Shown here: positions 17,840-27,762 of the stretch, one piece after another
Numbering within the stretch: position 1 is the first letter of the stretch
How the letters are laid out: the number at the start of each line of letters is the position of its first letter
Source of the DNA: QHWT01 sp963755695
Lineage (GTDB): Bacteria > Acidobacteriota > Vicinamibacteria > Vicinamibacterales > 2-12-FULL-66-21
Assembly: GCA_963755695.1 (NCBI GenBank)
Contig: CAVWLB010000003.1
Span: forward strand, 186,001-250,000
Direction: 5' to 3'
Length of the DNA stretch: 64,000 nucleotides
The notes under the pieces: generated by a model
Seen by the model: the letters and a program-made list of their open reading frames with translations, nothing else
What the model was told of the DNA's origin: nothing
Database searches by the model: none
Made by a program: the position numbers and the translations under genes

Positions 17840-19749
17840 TCAGCTCCGGTCGGGCTCGGCGGTCCCTGCCCGGCTCTCCTGATCCTTGTACTGCAGCTGA
17901 TACAGCTTGAAGTAGATCCCGCGCTGCGCGAGCAGCTCCTGGTGCGTGCCCGCCTCGCGCAGCTGGCCCTTGTGCAGGACCAGGATCTTGTCCATGTCCT
18001 GGATCGTCGAGAGCCGGTGCGCGATGGCGATCGTCGTCCGGCCCGGCCATCAGCACGTGCAGCGCGTCGCGGATCAGGATCTCGGTCTCGGTGTCGACGC
18101 TCGACGTCGCCTCGTCGAGGACCAGGATGCGCGGGTCGAAGGCCAGCGCGCGCGCGAACGACAGCAGCTGCTTCTGCCCGACCGAGAGCGTCGCGCCGCG
18201 CTCGGCGACCGGCGCGTCGTAGCCGCCGGGCAGCGCTCGATGAACGAGTCGGCGTGCACCGCCGCGGCCGCGCGTCGCACCGCCTCGTCGGAGATCGACG
18301 CCGTGCCCCAGCCGGATGTTGTCGGCGATCGTGCCCGAGAACAGGTGCACGTCCTGCAGCACGAGGCTGAACAGCGCCGCGCAGCTCGTGCAGGTCCAGC
18401 TCGCCGGACGTCGACGCCGTCGACGAGGATGCGGCCGCGCGTGACGTCGTAGAACCGCAGCAGCAGGTTGATGAGCGTCGACTTGCCCGCGCCCGTGGCG
18501 CCGACGATGCCGACGCGCTCGCCGGGCTGCACTTCGAACGACACGTCGCGCAGCACGAAGTCGGGCTCGCCCGCGTCGCGTCGGGTTGTAGGCGAACCAG
18601 ACGTGGTCGAAGACGATGTGCCCAGCCTCCGCGCTCCGCGCCGCGGTGCGCAGGGCCGCGCTCCGCTCGACAGCTCCGCCCGGTCGCGGACGGGACTCTC
18701 GATCGTGCACCGGCTCGTCGAGCAGCTTGAAGATCCGCTCCGACGAGGCCATCGCCGCCTGCAGGATGTTGAACTTCTCCGACATGTCGGTGATCGGCCG
18801 GAAGAACCGCTGCGAGTACAGCAGGAACGCGACCAGCGACCCGAGCGTCAGCGTGCCCTGCGAGCACCCACCGGCCGCCGTACCAGATCGTCAGCGCCGA
18901 CGGCGAGCGCGCCGACGATCTCGATCGCCGGGTAGAACACCGCGTAGTAGAAGATCGACTCGACGTTGGCGTCGCGGTGCTCCTGGTTGATCTCCTCGAA
19001 CCGCTCGAAGGCGCGCGCCTCGCGCCGGAACAGCTGCACCGTCGACATGCCGGTGATGTGCTCCTGCAGGTAGGCGTTGATCCGGGCGATCCAGCGTGCG
19101 CACGGTCCGGTACGACTCGCGCACGTTGCGGCGGAACCACTGCGTGACCAGCGACGATCAGCGGCAGCACCGCGAACGCGACCAGCGCCAGCCGCCAGTT
19201 CATCGTCAGCATGCACGATCATGATCCCGACCAGCGTGAACACGTCGCCGAAGATCGAGACCACGCCGGACGTGAACAGATCGTTGATGACGTCGACGTC
19301 GGTCGTCACCCGCGTCATCAGCCGGCCGACCGGGTTGCGATCGTAGAAGCGGAGATCGAGGCGCTGCAGGTGCCCGTAGATCTGCATGCGCATGTCGAAC
19401 ATGATCCGCTGCCCGGTGATCTGCAGCAGCCAGGTCTGGGTGAACTCGAGGCAGAACGCCGGCGACGAGGATCAGCGAGGTACGCAGAGCGCGATCCGGT
19501 TGACGCCCGGCGAGATCGCCCGCCGGGATGTAGCGGTCGATGGCCAGCTTCATCAGGTAGGGCTGCGCGAGCTGCAGCACCGACGCCGCGATGATGGCCG
19601 CGAGCGCCAGCGCCGCCTGCAGCCGATACGGCCGCAGGTACGCGCAGCAGCCGCCGCATCAGGCGCGCGTCGTAGGCCTTGCCGAGGACTTCTTCGTCGT
19701 GGTGGACATTACCGGGTCGTATCAAGGTGATCGTCAGTTGCGGCACCAT
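17840..19749 (-). CDS. ABC exporter half-transporter 1 (MsbA/MDR type, frameshifted)
   Basis: Frames read in order give a fused membrane plus ATPase half-transporter of about 620 residues. N-terminus DEEVLGKAYDARLMRRLLRYL, then six-helix membrane domain segments (MFDMRMQIYGHLQRLDLRFYD, NPVGRLMTRVTTDVDVINDLF, INAYLQEHITGMSTVQLFRR), then the ATPase: GERVGIVGATGAGKSTLINLL (Walker A), LVLQDVHLFSGTIADNIR (Q-loop), ATLSVGQKQLLSFARAL (signature), ILVLDEATSSVDTETE (Walker B) and the H-loop. At least six single-base shifts occur. Its N-terminus (DEEVLGKAYD) is typical of the second member of heterodimeric pairs, and it lies downstream of the other half, which fits a heterodimer exporting a lipid or drug. 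Confidence 0.8.
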
Positions 19750-19778
19750 AACGCCACGCTAACAGTCACGGTTACCGC

Positions 19779-21622
19779 TCAGCTCGCCTGCAGCTCCTCT
19801 TCCAGCAGCTGCTTGCGGTACAGCGTCGCGTAGAGGCCGCCGCGCGCGACGAGCTGGTCGTGCGTGCCGCGCTCGGCGACGCGGCCGTCGTCGAGGACGA
19901 AGATCTGATCGGCGTCGCGCACGGTCGAGATGCGGTGCGACACGATGATCGACGTCCGCTGGCGCATGACGCCGCGCAGCCGCGACAGGATCTCCTCTTC
20001 GGTGTAGGTGTCCACCGCCGACAGCGCGTCGTCCAGGATCAGGATCTGCGGGTCGACCATCACCGCGCGCGCCAGCGCGGTCCGCTGCTTCTGCCCGCCG
20101 GACAGCGTGATGCCGCGCTCGCCCACCGTCGTCTCGTACCCGCGCGGAAAGTCCTGCGACGTCCTTGTCGAGCCGCGCGACCGCCGCAGCGGCGGCAATG
20201 CGCGCACTGAAATCAGGATCCGCCGCTTTCGGTGTTCGATCGGATTTCTCCGGGGTCCGATCGGGATTGACGCGCGGCTTGTTCTGCACATCTCGGTGGC
20301 TCGCGAAGGCCACGTTCTCGGCGATCGTGTCCGAGAACAGGAACGGCTCCTGCGGCACGAAGCCGATCGCGCCGCGCAGGCGGGCGAGCGGGATCTCGCG
20401 AACGTCGACGCCGTCGATGAACACCGTTCCCGGCGGCGGTTCGTGCAGCCGCGGCAGCAGGTTGATGAGCGTCGACTTGCCCGATCCGGTGCCGCCGACG
20501 AACGCGACGGTCTGTCCCGGCTCGATCCGCAGCGAGACGTGGTCGAGGACCGGCCGATCGGTTCCCGGATACGCGAACGTCAGGTCCCGGACCTCGATGG
20601 CGCCGTCGAGCGCGGCCGCGCGCCCGGCCGGCGGTGACGTCGGCGTCGCTGATCGCCGGCTGCGTGATCGAGGACTTCGAGCATGCGCTTCCACGACGCC
20701 AAGCCGCGCTGCAGGATGTTCGTCACCCAGCCGAACGCGATCATCGGCCAGCTGAGCATCACCAGGTAGCCGTTGAACGCCACGAACTCGCCGAGCGTGA
20801 TCTGCGCCGCGGATCACGTCGCGGCTGCCGAGCCACAGCACGAGCAGCGAGCCGAGGCCGAGGAACAGCGTCATGCTCGGGATAGAACGCGCCCTGCAGC
20901 CGGATCAGCACGCGGTTGCGGCGCAGGTACTCGTCGTTGGCGCGCGCGGAACCGCTCGATCTCGTGCGCCTCCTGCCGGTAGGCGCGGACGACGCGGACG
21001 CCCGACAGCGCTTCCTGGACGACGGCGCTGACGTCGGACAGCTGCGCCTGGATCGCCTCGAACCGCTTGTGGATCGCGCTGCCGAAGTAGCGGACCGACG
21101 ATCGACACGAACGGCAGCGGGATCAGCGCGATCAGCGTCAGCCGCGCGTCGATCGACAGCATCAGCACGATCGCCACGACGAACACGAGGACGGTGTTCG
21201 CCGAATACATGACCGCCGGCCCGATCATCATGCGCACCGCGTTGAGGTCGTTGGTCGCGCGCGACATCAGGTCGCCGGTGCGGTGCGGCCTGGTAGTAGC
21301 CGAGCGGCAGCTGCTCCAGCCGCGCGAAGAAGTCGTTCCGGATGTCGTACTCGATGTCGCGCGACGCGCCGATGATGATCCGGCGCATCAGGAACAGGAA
21401 CAGCGCCGCGGATCAGCGACGACGCCCAGCAGCAGCCCCGCGTACAAGAGCAGCTTCTCGCGGGTGACCCCGCGTGTTGAGATCGTCGATCGCGTACTTC
21501 AGCACCCACGGCGACGAGCAGCTGGAACGCCGTCGTCGCCAGACGACGCAGAGCAGGCCGAGGAGGAACGCGCGGCGGTAGCGGTTGACATAAGGAAGGA
21601 GCCGGCGGACGGCGAAACTCAT
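19779..21622 (-). CDS. ABC exporter half-transporter 2 (frameshifted), first gene of the pair
   Basis: Starts at ATG 21622 (MSFAVRRLLPYVNRYRRAFLL). Membrane domain segments across frames: LSPWVLKYAIDDLNTRG, RRIIIGASRDIEYDIRNDFF, YQAHRTGDLMSRATNDLNAVR, SANTVLVFVVAIVLMLSID. The ATPase has PGQTVAFVGGTGSGKSTLINL, GFVPQEPFLFSDTIAENVAF, GERGITLSGGQKQRTALARA, and ILILDDALSAVDTYTEEEIL with a degenerate Walker B (DDALS instead of DEATS), which in heterodimeric exporters marks the non-catalytic half. A polar 24-residue insert follows NVAFASHRDVQ, before the signature helix. It ends 29 bases before the partner gene. Confidence 0.8.
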
Positions 21623-21756
21623 CCTGAACAGGATAACAGCCTGCCGCCACGAGCTTCGGGCAATTCTGCGTGGGGCAGCGGCAAAGGGGCACAACATGAA
21701 GAAGGGCGCCCCGGCCGAAACCGGAGCGCCCCGTTCCTCTCCCGACGCCAATCACC

Positions 21757-21826
21757 TCTTCGATTCTTCGATTCTCGATTCTTCGATTCCTTCGATTCTT
21801 CGCGTTCTTCGAATCTTCGCCGTTTA
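21757..21826. repeat. TTCGATTC stutter
   Basis: Nine or so TTCGATTCT/TTCGATTCC units fill the end of the spacer between the TonB receptor remnant and the ABC pair. This is the complement-type motif of the TCGAAGGA repeats at 8402 and 12717. Confidence 0.8.
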
Positions 21827-22633
21827 GAACTGAAGCCGCGCACCGAGCTGCAGCTTCCGCGGTGCGTAGCTCGTGTTGTACTGCGTCAACAGCAGGAAAT
21901 TGGTGGCCGCCAGGTTACCCGCCGGGTTCCCGAAGTTCGTTCGATTGGTGAGGTTGAACAGGTCGGCCGCGATCTCGAGGCGGCGGGACTGCGACAGCGC
22001 AAACCGATAGCCGAAGCGCATGTCGAGGCTGAAAATGCCGGGACCACGAGCGCCGTTGCGTTCGGTCCGGTAGTTCTTCACCGTGTATGGATCGTTGCCC
22101 GAACCCGAGTACTCGCCGGCGGGGAGAGGTTCCGCTTGGATGCCGTTCAGATCCGGATCGACGTTGGCATTGGTAAGGCTGAAGGGCGTGCCGCTCAGCG
22201 CCCGCGCTACCCAGCTCAAATTCAGCCCGCCGGTGTGCGGCACGAGCGCAGTTCCGCTGACCGTGAAGTTGTGCGGGACGTCGAAGTCCGAGCGTCCCTC
22301 GTTCAGGTCCAGGTTTAGATCCTGTCCGACCTGGAAGTTACTGAGCGGGGCGCCGTTGCCCGAGGTATTTCCTCGTGTGTGCGCGTAGGTGTAGGACACC
22401 TGGGCGCTGTAGTTGTGGCTGAAGCGCTTCTTCGCCTGCAGCATCACTGCGTCGTAATCCAGCTGGCCGGTGTTGACGAACTGAGTCACGTTCTGCGTGA
22501 AGTTGGCGAAGCTCGGGCCATACTTCGCGCGCAGCTCCTCCATCGCGGCATCCAGCGTCGGGCTGCCGACGCGGGTGAGGGTCGAAGCGTTGACGTTCGC
22601 ATTCGAGCGCACTTGCGGATTGAGGTATTCCAT
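21824..22633 (-). pseudogene. C-terminal remnant of an OAR-type TonB-dependent receptor
   Basis: Reads as the last 269 residues of a large outer-membrane TonB-dependent receptor with carboxypeptidase-like N-terminal domain (usually about 1000-1200 residues). Seen: RFSHNYSAQVSYTYAHTRG, GRSDFDVPHNFTVSGTALVP, FSLDMRFGYRFALSQSRRLEI, AADLFNLTNRTNFGNP and the terminal barrel strand YAPRKLQLGARLQF with C-terminal Phe. The plug, the TonB box and most of the barrel are absent. The frame starts at MEYLNPQVRS right after a spacer with no homologous upstream part, so a large 5' deletion or a rearrangement removed them. Confidence 0.75.
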
Positions 22634-22710
22634 TTCATGGATTTCCGGTTTCCGGTCGCTTCAGCGTAACTTGTTTATTTTCTGAGTCTTCCGAAGCGAC
22701 AAACCAGAGA

Positions 22711-22734
22711 ATACAGCTTGTATACAGCAAGCGC
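22711..22734. promoter_or_regulatory. Putative GntR operator near the receptor remnant
   Basis: GCTTGTATACAGCAAGC at 22717-22733 is an imperfect palindrome (arms GCTTG/CAAGC). Its GTATACAGCA core recurs before the GntR gene at 23542-23551. GntR/FCD regulators typically bind such TATAC-centred dyads. Confidence 0.5.
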
Positions 22735-22815
22735 GGTGCCCGGGCGACAGGTGCTGAGTGGAGGTAACAGGCCGCTCTGGTGGAGAGGCGCGGGAGCGGA
22801 GCGCGCGTGGTCGCG

Positions 22816-23505
22816 CTACATGGAGACGGCGAGATGCCCTCGCATGAGGGCTTCCTTCATCAACCGGCTGCCGCAATCGAGATGCTCTTCCATCCGCGCC
22901 CGTGCCGTCGCCGGTTCGTGACGAGCAATCGCCTCGACGATCTCGAGGTGCGCGTTCGTCGCCCCTTCCTGAAACGGCCCGAAGCTGACGCCAAGCAGCA
23001 TGAATCGATCGACCTGCGCGAGGCATCGCTCGATCAATTCGAGCGCGAGATCGTTTCGCGCGCACCTGGCAATGGCGACGTGGAACCGCACATTTGCCGA
23101 CTCCGCGAGCCGGTAGTCCTGGTGCGAGGCGATCGGCACGGCCGCCAGCTGCCGGAGGCGTTCAACCTCCTCGTCGGTCGCGAGTTCGGCCGCGCGGGCC
23201 GCCGCTGCTCCCTCGAGCAGGCGCCGCACGTCGAAGGTGTCGTGGATTTGCTGGACGGTCACGCGTGAGACGAAGTAGCCGTGTCCGAGGACCCGCTCGA
23301 GAAAGCCTTCCTGCCAGAGGCGGGCAAGCCCCTCGCGGATGGGCGTCCGGCTCATGCCGTGTTCGCTCGCGAGCGAAACCTCAGATAACGGCGCTCCCGG
23401 GCGGTAGCGGCCTTCGACGATCCCAGCCTTGAGGTTGCGGTACGCGCGTTCGACGTGGGGGCCGTCGTTGGCCGGACGCGCGGAACGAGAACGGACCTTC
23501 GGCAT
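22816..23505 (-). CDS. GntR-family transcriptional regulator (FCD subfamily)
   Basis: A 229-residue regulator. The N-terminal winged helix (about 18-85) contains HVERAYRNLKAGIVEGRYRPGAPLSEVSLASEHGMSRTPIREGLARLWQEG in two parts, with the SRTPIREGL signature of the recognition helix. The helical FCD ligand domain (about 95-215) has FDVRRLLEGAAAARAAE, NVRFHVAIARCARN and HLEIVEAIARHEP, with the D, H and H positions that usually hold a metal. It probably senses a sugar acid or similar metabolite. The start is ATG 23505, 7 bases after GGAGG; a longer frame upstream is not conserved. The adjacent receptor fragment and shared operator core suggest that it once controlled an uptake system. Confidence 0.9.
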   Translation of the reverse strand: MPKVRSRSARPANDGPHVERAYRNLKAGIVEGRYRPGAPLSEVSLASEHGMSRTPIREGLARLWQEGFLERVLGHGYFVSRVTVQQIHDTFDVRRLLEGAAAARAAELATDEEVERLRQLAAVPIASHQDYRLAESANVRFHVAIARCARNDLALELIERCLAQVDRFMLLGVSFGPFQEGATNAHLEIVEAIARHEPATARARMEEHLDCGSRLMKEALMRGHLAVSM

Positions 23506-23539
23506 GACCGGTTCCTCCGACACTCGCGGTTGCCTCGCG

Positions 23540-23553
23540 CAGTATACAGCATG
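23540..23553. promoter_or_regulatory. Putative GntR operator upstream of its own gene
   Basis: AGTATACAGCAT, sharing GTATACAGCA with the site at 22720-22729. It sits about 35 bases before the regulator's start and probably overlaps its promoter, giving autoregulation. Confidence 0.45.
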
Positions 23554-23742
23554 GATTCTTCGAGACTCCCGCCCGGGGGCTAAAGCCCGAAGCTCCAAGC
23601 ACCGAAACGACGACAAGAAGGAAGCATGCCGACGTCCGATCTGGCGGCCTCAGCATTCGGATCTCATGCTATTCTGACCAAGCCTCTCCCAGCAGGCTCC
23701 TGCGAAACCGTTTCCTCGACACTATCCGGGGCGAGAACACTC

Positions 23743-24585
23743 ATGCGCATCCGTCCGATTGCGACCTCTGTCTGCCTGTTTGCCGGCCTTTCGGCCGCTT
23801 CACCCGCCGCCGCGCAGTACGGTGCGCACCCGTATGGGTCGTCCGATCGGGCCACCGGCGAGACCTATCACGTCGAACTCGGCGGAACGATCTGGAATCC
23901 CACGCCGGCGATATCAATTTCGAGCGAATCGCTCGGCATCGTCGGCGACACCGTGGACTTCGTCAACGATCTGGGAATCGACAAGACCAACTTCAAGCAG
24001 CTGAAAGTCGTGCTGCGTCCGGGGACGAAACACAAGTTCCGTTTCGAGTACACGCCGATCGAATACACCGCCGAGAGCGTGGTGACGCGCACGTTCGTGT
24101 TCAACGGCCAGCGGTTCACGGTCGGACTCCCCGTGACGACGGAGTTGGACTGGAAGGCGTTTCGGTTCGGCTATGAGTGGGATTTCCTCTACGCCGATCG
24201 CGGTTTCGTCGGCATGCTGCTCGAAGCGAAGTATACCGACGTCAGCGCGTCGCTCACGGCCAATTTTGCCGGGCTGACCGATGTCGAATTCACCGAGGCA
24301 AAGGCGCCCATTCCCGCGATTGGCGTCATCGGACGCGGCTACGTGGTGCCGAACATCTCGATTACCGGTGAGTTCAGCTTCTTCAAGCTGCCCGACGCGA
24401 CCGCGGACCCCGACAAGTACGGCGGCAATTACTACGACTTCGACTTGTACGGCACGGTCAACTTCACGGATCACTTCGGCGCCCAGCTCGGATATCGCTC
24501 GCTCGACGTCTTCTACAAAGTGAAGCTCGATCAGGGCACGATGACCCTCAAGGGACCCTACGTCGGCGGGGTCGTCCGGTTCTGA
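23743..24585 (+). CDS. Outer-membrane beta-barrel protein, function unknown
   Basis: A 280-residue exported protein. The N-terminal signal (MRIRPIATSVCLFAGLSAASPAAA-Q) is clear. The rest alternates short amphipathic strands: YHVELGGTIWNP, VVLRPGTKHKFRFEYTPIEY, AFRFGYEWDFLY, GFVGMLLEAKYTDVSA, NISITGEFSFF, GAQLGYRSLDVFYKV, and it ends in GPYVGGVVRF with the C-terminal Phe typical of barrels inserted by the Bam complex. Length suits an 8-10 strand barrel. The start at ATG 23743 gives the signal peptide; an upstream extension of the frame is not plausible. It is alone on this strand. No ligand can be inferred. Confidence 0.75.
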   Translation: MRIRPIATSVCLFAGLSAASPAAAQYGAHPYGSSDRATGETYHVELGGTIWNPTPAISISSESLGIVGDTVDFVNDLGIDKTNFKQLKVVLRPGTKHKFRFEYTPIEYTAESVVTRTFVFNGQRFTVGLPVTTELDWKAFRFGYEWDFLYADRGFVGMLLEAKYTDVSASLTANFAGLTDVEFTEAKAPIPAIGVIGRGYVVPNISITGEFSFFKLPDATADPDKYGGNYYDFDLYGTVNFTDHFGAQLGYRSLDVFYKVKLDQGTMTLKGPYVGGVVRF

Positions 24586-24606
24586 GGCCGCCCGATCTTC
24601 ACGAAC

Positions 24607-24630
24607 GTCACCGTGCCGCGGCACGGTGAC
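24607..24630. terminator. Perfect 24-bp palindrome after the barrel gene
   Basis: GTCACCGTGCCG followed at once by its exact reverse complement, 21 bases after the stop. As RNA it would make a strong stem; there is no U-tract, so it may be a bidirectional stop or a protein-binding site. Confidence 0.45.
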
Positions 24631-24820
24631 GTCGTACCCATTGCCGGCGTCTCTCGCCGGACCCTTCCGCTTCCAGAGCCATCGCATCGGCTGATGCTCC
24701 GCAGTCTGGCGGAACTGTAATTAGTGTGCGGTTTTGTGGCGTCGGCACCCAGGCGGTTCGCGGCTGCGTGTGGCTTGCAGCGGCATGTCGGTTGCGATAC
24801 GCCCGGGGTTCAAACAGACC

Positions 24821-27751
24821 ATGCTGACGAACCTCCCTGCCTCCACTCTTCTCGCCGCGCTCGTCGCCCTCGCGCCCGCCGTCCTGCGTGTGTGGTTTGG
24901 CCTGCCGCTCGTGCGAAACGCCGACGACCCCGCGCTCCCGGAACGGCTCGAGGCGAACCATCGTCGGAACGTGCAGGTTACTGCTGCGTGCTGCGCGATC
25001 CTTCTCGTCGGCTTCACCACGTCAGCCGCGTGGACGCTTCCATTGCTGGTCATCGCGCGCGGCATTGCAGCGTATCCGCTGCGGAAGCGGCTCTATGCGG
25101 AGACGTGGACCCTCGGTGGCTACCTCTGGTTCTTCGGACGGCTGATGATCGCGATGTTCGGGTTCTGGATCCTGCTCGCGCTGATGCCCTACGCCTCTCA
25201 GCTCGCAGGTTCAGACGACTGGATTGTCGCCGTATCGATGGGTCTCGTCCTGCTGGTCTGGAACTCCCGCTCAGGGCGCTTTCTTCGCTTCATGTTGCGG
25301 GCGCGCCCGCTGGCCGATGCGGCGCTCCTCTCACGTTTCGACAGAATGGTGGCGGCATCGGGGATGCCGGCGCCGCGCTTCGATTACGTCGATCTTGGCG
25401 GCGGAATGGTCGCCAACGCCCTGGCGGTGCCGTCGCTCCACAGCCCCGGTGTCATCTTCACGGACACGCTCCTCGCCAGGCTCGACACCGACGAGATCGT
25501 TGCGATCTGTGCGCACGAGCTCGCCCATCTCGAACACTACAATCGCGCCCGCCTGCGGCGACTCCACTCCGCCATCGCCTCTCTCGTGGTTATTGGCGCG
25601 GCAGTCGCGCCGACGAGCCGTTGGTTCTTGCCGAACGACCGCACAGTCTTCTCCGCCGCGTTATGGCCGGTCGCATTGCTGCTGTTCCTGATGTGGCGGG
25701 CGCGCGATCGCCAGCGTAACGAGACGGCGAGCGACCTGCGAGCGGTGGCGCTCAGTGGCGACGCCGACGCGCTCGCGCGCGCGCTGACCAAGCTGTATAC
25801 CGTCGCGCGCATCCCGCGCCGCTGGACTCGCGAACGCGAGCGGCAAGCCACGCATCCCAGCCTCGCCCGCCGATTGCGGGATATTCGCGCGGCCGACGGC
25901 GCCGTCGGGCGCTCACTGGACGCGCCTGCCCAATTTGCGGGAACCGACGGCAGCACTGCCGTCACGTTCGATCGCACGCATGTCAGCTGGCGGGAAGGAG
26001 ACATCGCGACCCACGCCTTCAACTATGCCCATCTGGCTGAACTGCGGCTTGAAGCGCCGGCGTCAGGCGCGGCAAAGCTCGTTGCCGTGGAACCCTCCGG
26101 TCGTCGATGGCAGATGATCGTGGCGGATGATGACGTCGCGAGAATTCAGCAGGCGCTCGATATTGTCGACGGGAGCCTCTCACATCCGGTCAGCGTCCCG
26201 CGAGTGACCCCAGCGGTAGGCCGGCTGTTCAGCGTGCTCGCATCGCTCATCGGATTTTCGGTCGGACATTTCGCCTTTGCGATCGTCTCGCTGCTCGCGG
26301 CCGTGCGCACGGTCACACCGGTTCTCGCGGCGGCCGGCCTTGCCGCACTGACCGGCGCTGCGCTCACCCTGCGAGACGGACACGGACTGACCTCAGCATC
26401 CATCGCCGCGACGCTTTCGGTGATCGGCGTCAGTCTGTTCGCGATCGGTTGGACTTATCGCCGCGACGTCGCCCCGCGCGCTCCAGCGCTGCCGATGATG
26501 CTGCTCGCGGTGCTCGCGGTACTCGCCTGCGTCTCGGTCCTGTCGCATGGCATCAATCCTGTTCGGCTGCACCAGGCTACGCGCAACAACTACGCTGCCC
26601 CGGTGATGATGCTCGGGTGGGCCGGTGCGCTGGCGTCCAGGCGCGGACGTTTGTCGCGATATCTTGCCGTCTTGATCGCGGCACCCGCTCTCTTGGCGGC
26701 AGCAGCGGGGTCGACGTGGTTTCTCGATCGTTTCGGCCGCGACCCTTTCCTGGTCTCTGCGAGCCCGTTGCCGGTCAAGTTCCTGACCCATTCACTGGTC
26801 AGCGAATTCGAGGTGCCGTTTGATGTCGGGGACCTTCGGCTGTCGCCGCACGGCGCATCGATCGCTGTCAGCCGAAGTGAAGACGATGATTCGGACGATG
26901 AGGTGCCGACCTTCCAGATCGGATCGGCGCGTGGTCCCTTGACGCCGGTAAAGGCAGACGATCTGGCATTCATTGATGAAACGCGCCTTGTCCTCGTAAC
27001 CACCGCCGCCGAGGGCGCCGAGATTCGCGCCGTCAGGATCGACAATCCGAAGAGCGATACCTGGCACGTGCACGTCGACGGCGTGCAGCAGGGTACGCTG
27101 TCAATCGACGCCGGCCGAGGCGAGTGGCAGATTCTCGGATGGGATTCGTCGCGGCGAATCATCCGCGCCGAGGGCCACGTCGGCGCCACAGCCGTGGACG
27201 TGACGCACTGGAACGGCTTCGCACCAACCGGCGCCTGGGTCAATGCGACGGCGACGTCGGGCACCACCTTGCTGGCGGTCGACAAACGATACGATCGAAG
27301 TGTCTTCGGCGCGGGCCTGTTGATGTCGTCGCTGCTTTCCTTCGCTCCGATCCACAACGAATCACGAGTGTGGCGGGTAACACCGGACATCCAGTCGCGG
27401 ATGAGCTCGTCCCTGCTCGACACCGATTGCACCGCGAACGTGCTCGACGAGGCGTTGGTCTGCACCGCATACGACGGCGGGCGCACGGGCATTCTGCGGA
27501 TTGATGCGGCGACCGCGACGGTCATGCCTCTTGCCTCGATTGCCGGGCGGTTCATCGCCTACGGCAGCCGCTCTCGCGGTTGGTTGACTGGATGGCTGGA
27601 CTCGACGCCCGCCGCGTTCCGGGTGGCGACCAGGGAGGCCGTGCGGGTGACGGCATTTCCGCCCCCGACGACAATCGCGGCAGGAGTCGATGCGATCGGC
27701 ACCGTCTCCAGTGGACCAACGGGCTCGCTGGTGAGGGTGTATCGCTACTAA
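24821..27751 (+). CDS. Large membrane protein with M48-type metallopeptidase domain
   Basis: A 976-residue protein. Several membrane segments occupy 1-170 (LLAALVALAPAVLRVWFGL, LLVGFTTSAAWTLPLLVI, MFGFWILLALMPYASQL, SMGLVLLVWN). A peptidase unit follows, with GVIFTDTLLARLDTDEIVAICAHELAHLEH: HELAH is the zinc motif HExxH, and the NETASDLRAVAL segment may hold the third ligand. A second membrane block (about 470-660) precedes a soluble C-terminal part of beta-rich repeats (about 680-976), propeller-like. M48 membrane peptidases (HtpX, Ste24 types) are about 300-400 residues, so two extra domains are fused here. It starts at ATG 24821; ATG 24785 is a possible alternative. Function unknown. Confidence 0.7.
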   Translation: MLTNLPASTLLAALVALAPAVLRVWFGLPLVRNADDPALPERLEANHRRNVQVTAACCAILLVGFTTSAAWTLPLLVIARGIAAYPLRKRLYAETWTLGGYLWFFGRLMIAMFGFWILLALMPYASQLAGSDDWIVAVSMGLVLLVWNSRSGRFLRFMLRARPLADAALLSRFDRMVAASGMPAPRFDYVDLGGGMVANALAVPSLHSPGVIFTDTLLARLDTDEIVAICAHELAHLEHYNRARLRRLHSAIASLVVIGAAVAPTSRWFLPNDRTVFSAALWPVALLLFLMWRARDRQRNETASDLRAVALSGDADALARALTKLYTVARIPRRWTRERERQATHPSLARRLRDIRAADGAVGRSLDAPAQFAGTDGSTAVTFDRTHVSWREGDIATHAFNYAHLAELRLEAPASGAAKLVAVEPSGRRWQMIVADDDVARIQQALDIVDGSLSHPVSVPRVTPAVGRLFSVLASLIGFSVGHFAFAIVSLLAAVRTVTPVLAAAGLAALTGAALTLRDGHGLTSASIAATLSVIGVSLFAIGWTYRRDVAPRAPALPMMLLAVLAVLACVSVLSHGINPVRLHQATRNNYAAPVMMLGWAGALASRRGRLSRYLAVLIAAPALLAAAAGSTWFLDRFGRDPFLVSASPLPVKFLTHSLVSEFEVPFDVGDLRLSPHGASIAVSRSEDDDSDDEVPTFQIGSARGPLTPVKADDLAFIDETRLVLVTTAAEGAEIRAVRIDNPKSDTWHVHVDGVQQGTLSIDAGRGEWQILGWDSSRRIIRAEGHVGATAVDVTHWNGFAPTGAWVNATATSGTTLLAVDKRYDRSVFGAGLLMSSLLSFAPIHNESRVWRVTPDIQSRMSSSLLDTDCTANVLDEALVCTAYDGGRTGILRIDAATATVMPLASIAGRFIAYGSRSRGWLTGWLDSTPAAFRVATREAVRVTAFPPPTTIAAGVDAIGTVSSGPTGSLVRVYRY

Positions 27752-27762
27752 TTACGGCTCAG

